A stretch of DNA of 44,547 nt, from positions 1-44,547 of the forward strand of contig JACPUD010000078.1 of assembly GCA_016192435.1 (NCBI GenBank). Reading direction: 5' to 3'. Positions 43,410-44,547 of the stretch are shown one piece after another. The stretch's first letter is position 1, and each line of letters begins with the position of its first letter. The position numbers were made by a program, and so were the translations under genes. Origin of the DNA: Rhodocyclales bacterium. GTDB lineage: Bacteria; Pseudomonadota; Gammaproteobacteria; Burkholderiales; Rhodocyclaceae. The notes below the pieces were generated by a model. The model was not told the DNA's origin. It did not search any database and worked only from the letters and a program-made list of their open reading frames with translations.

Positions 43410-44119
43410 CGACTCGGCTTGCCGCGGTTCTGCAGTATCCATTCCGCAAGCTGCAGGTCGAGCGGATAAGTAACCTTGAGGTTGCTCGCATCGGCCGCCA
43501 CCAGTCGCGGCGCGAGCCGCAGCGTCTCGATGGCGCTGGCTTCGTCGGTGACTTGCGGCGCGAAATCGAGCGCATCGAGCAGCAGGCGATGGCGGAACAT
43601 CTGCGGCGTCTGCGCCTGCCACAGGCCCTCGCGCGACACGGTCTGGCGCACGCGGCCGTTTTCGTCGGCGCGCTTCAGGGTGTCGGCGACCGGCACCGCC
43701 AGCAGGCCGCCGGCGTCATCCTGGCCGACCTCGGCAATCAGGTTCTCGACCATGGCGACGGTCAGGCAGGGCCGCGCCGCGTCGTGCACCAGCACCCAGT
43801 CGTTGCCGATTTCGCCGAGTTCGCGGGCCATCGCCCGCAGGCCGTTGGCGACGCTGTGCGCGCGGGTATCGCCACCGCAGCGCAGCACGCGCAACTTCGG
43901 GCCCAGCGCAGCCATCGCGGCGGCCGGCCAGTGTGTATCGTCTGGCGCCAGGACCACGAACACGTGCGCGATCACCGAAGTGGCGCACAATGTCGCCAGG
44001 GCATGACGGATCATTGGCTGGCCGGCCAGCGGCATATATTGTTTGGGCAGGGCGCGCCCCGAGAGCGCGCCCATGCGCGAGCCCGAGCCCGCGGCGGGAA
44101 CCAGTGCGTGATAAGTCAT
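43406..44119 (-). CDS. ispD: 2-C-methyl-D-erythritol 4-phosphate cytidylyltransferase
   Basis: A 237-residue enzyme converting MEP and CTP to CDP-ME. The N-terminal [31 protein letters not shown] is the nucleotide-binding signature. [18 protein letters not shown] and [11 protein letters not shown] (substrate) complete the family motifs. It is the first visible gene of a five-gene minus-strand operon in which every boundary overlaps or abuts. Confidence 0.95.
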   Translation of the reverse strand: MTYHALVPAAGSGSRMGALSGRALPKQYMPLAGQPMIRHALATLCATSVIAHVFVVLAPDDTHWPAAAMAALGPKLRVLRCGGDTRAHSVANGLRAMARELGEIGNDWVLVHDAARPCLTVAMVENLIAEVGQDDAGGLLAVPVADTLKRADENGRVRQTVSREGLWQAQTPQMFRHRLLLDALDFAPQVTDEASAIETLRLAPRLVAADASNLKVTYPLDLQLAEWILQNRGKPSR

Positions 44120-44167
44120 GGTGCGATTCTATACAATCGGACTACAGGAATTCGCGCGAGGACGCAC

Positions 44168-44547
44168 ATGTTCGCCGCAGAAGCCGGATACGAAGCCTTG
44201 CAGGCCTTTGCCACCAGCATCGGCATCGGCCTGCTGATCGGCCTGGAGCGCGAGCGCCAGTCCGATCTCAAGGCCGGCTTGCGCACCTTCGCCCTGGTCG
44301 GGCTGCTCGGCTGTCTGTGCGCCCTGCTGGCGCAGATCACCGACAGCGGCTGGATACTCGCCGCCGGCCTGCTCGCGATCGCCGCGATGATGATCGCCGC
44401 GCATGTTGCCGACCCGCTCGACACCGGCGATCCCGGCACCACCTCGGTGGTCGCGCTGATGGTCTGCTATGCGCTGGGCGCCATGGTCTGGTTCGGCTAC
44501 ACCTCGAACGCCGTGATGCTGGCCATCGCCACCACCGTGCTGCTCTA
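44168..44547 (+). CDS. MgtC/SapB-type membrane protein (N-terminal part)
   Basis: The frame starts at 44168 with GAGGAC upstream and runs off the right edge after about 126 residues. ATSIGIGLLIGLERERQ and AGLRTFALVGLLGCLCALL are typical of the MgtC/SapB N-terminal domain, and several hydrophobic helices follow. The hydrophobic continuation ALMVCYALGAMVWFGY would suit an associated DUF4010 half. Gene divergent from ispD by 48 bases. Confidence 0.85.
   Translation, partial: MFAAEAGYEALQAFATSIGIGLLIGLERERQSDLKAGLRTFALVGLLGCLCALLAQITDSGWILAAGLLAIAAMMIAAHVADPLDTGDPGTTSVVALMVCYALGAMVWFGYTSNAVMLAIATTVLL

Noticed and set aside
1..44547. CRISPR arrays, tRNA/rRNA genes, insertion sequences, integrase or phage genes
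   Set aside because: I looked for repeat-spacer patterns, RNA gene signatures and transposase or integrase motifs and saw none.

Overview
This window looks like chromosomal DNA of a high-GC betaproteobacterium, most plausibly Rhodocyclales or Nitrosomonadales. That placement is inferred from gene content, not from a marker gene. The support is a GntR regulator divergent from mdh, a compact sdhCDAB-sdhE-gltA-odhA-odhB-lpdA run on one strand, a mdh / CitE-like / acnB run on the other, and an ispD-ispF operon interleaved with thioredoxin-like genes. I see no rRNA, tRNA, CRISPR array, insertion sequence or prophage gene.

Layout. (1) 1-9457, minus strand: a probable surface-protein island. It reads 2OG-Fe(II) oxygenase-like protein, O-methyltransferase, an unrecognised 286-residue protein, a radical SAM protein with extra C-terminal cysteines, a SapC-family protein, a TolC-like outer-membrane channel, and the first 1113 residues of a giant LEPR-XLL/DUF4347 protein that runs off the left edge. 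This is the best candidate for an undescribed system: a type I-secreted giant surface protein encoded beside a tailoring cassette. (2) 9700-13032: a lipoprotein, a conserved hypothetical, SlyD, a BCP-type peroxiredoxin without the usual resolving cysteine, and ZapE. (3) 13088-29383: nearly the whole oxidative TCA cycle. The minus-strand run (sdh, gltA, odh, lpdA) and the plus-strand run (mdh, CitE-like, acnB) lie on either side of a GntR regulator, with a 16-bp perfect palindrome between gntR and mdh. A poly-U terminator lies between gltA and odhA. (4) 29464-36231: an accessory stress or low-oxygen-like island. It holds a multi-PAS histidine kinase with a NarL-type response regulator, a BCAM0308-family protein, a small membrane protein, an Hsp20, a DUF2934 protein, a cysteine-rich protein and a PAS protein. 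Two intergenic sites share the geometry TACC-N8-GGTA, which is the NarL 7-2-7 spacing. The Hsp20 gene and a phosphoribosyltransferase gene are both cut short at the same point, which looks like a deletion scar. (5) 36468-39572: two small exported proteins divergent from ompR-envZ, followed by a group II truncated haemoglobin coupled to envZ. (6) 39575-44547: an AI-2E family membrane protein, a cyclic-nucleotide-binding-domain protein, a hairpin-rich intergenic repeat, then a tightly overlapped minus-strand operon ispD-tlpA-trx-ispF-thpR, and the start of a MgtC/SapB-type membrane protein.

Long reading frames opposite the TCA genes and the histidine kinase are high-GC antisense shadows and are not annotated. 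Start codons were chosen by ribosome-binding site and family N-terminus where possible, and alternatives are noted.
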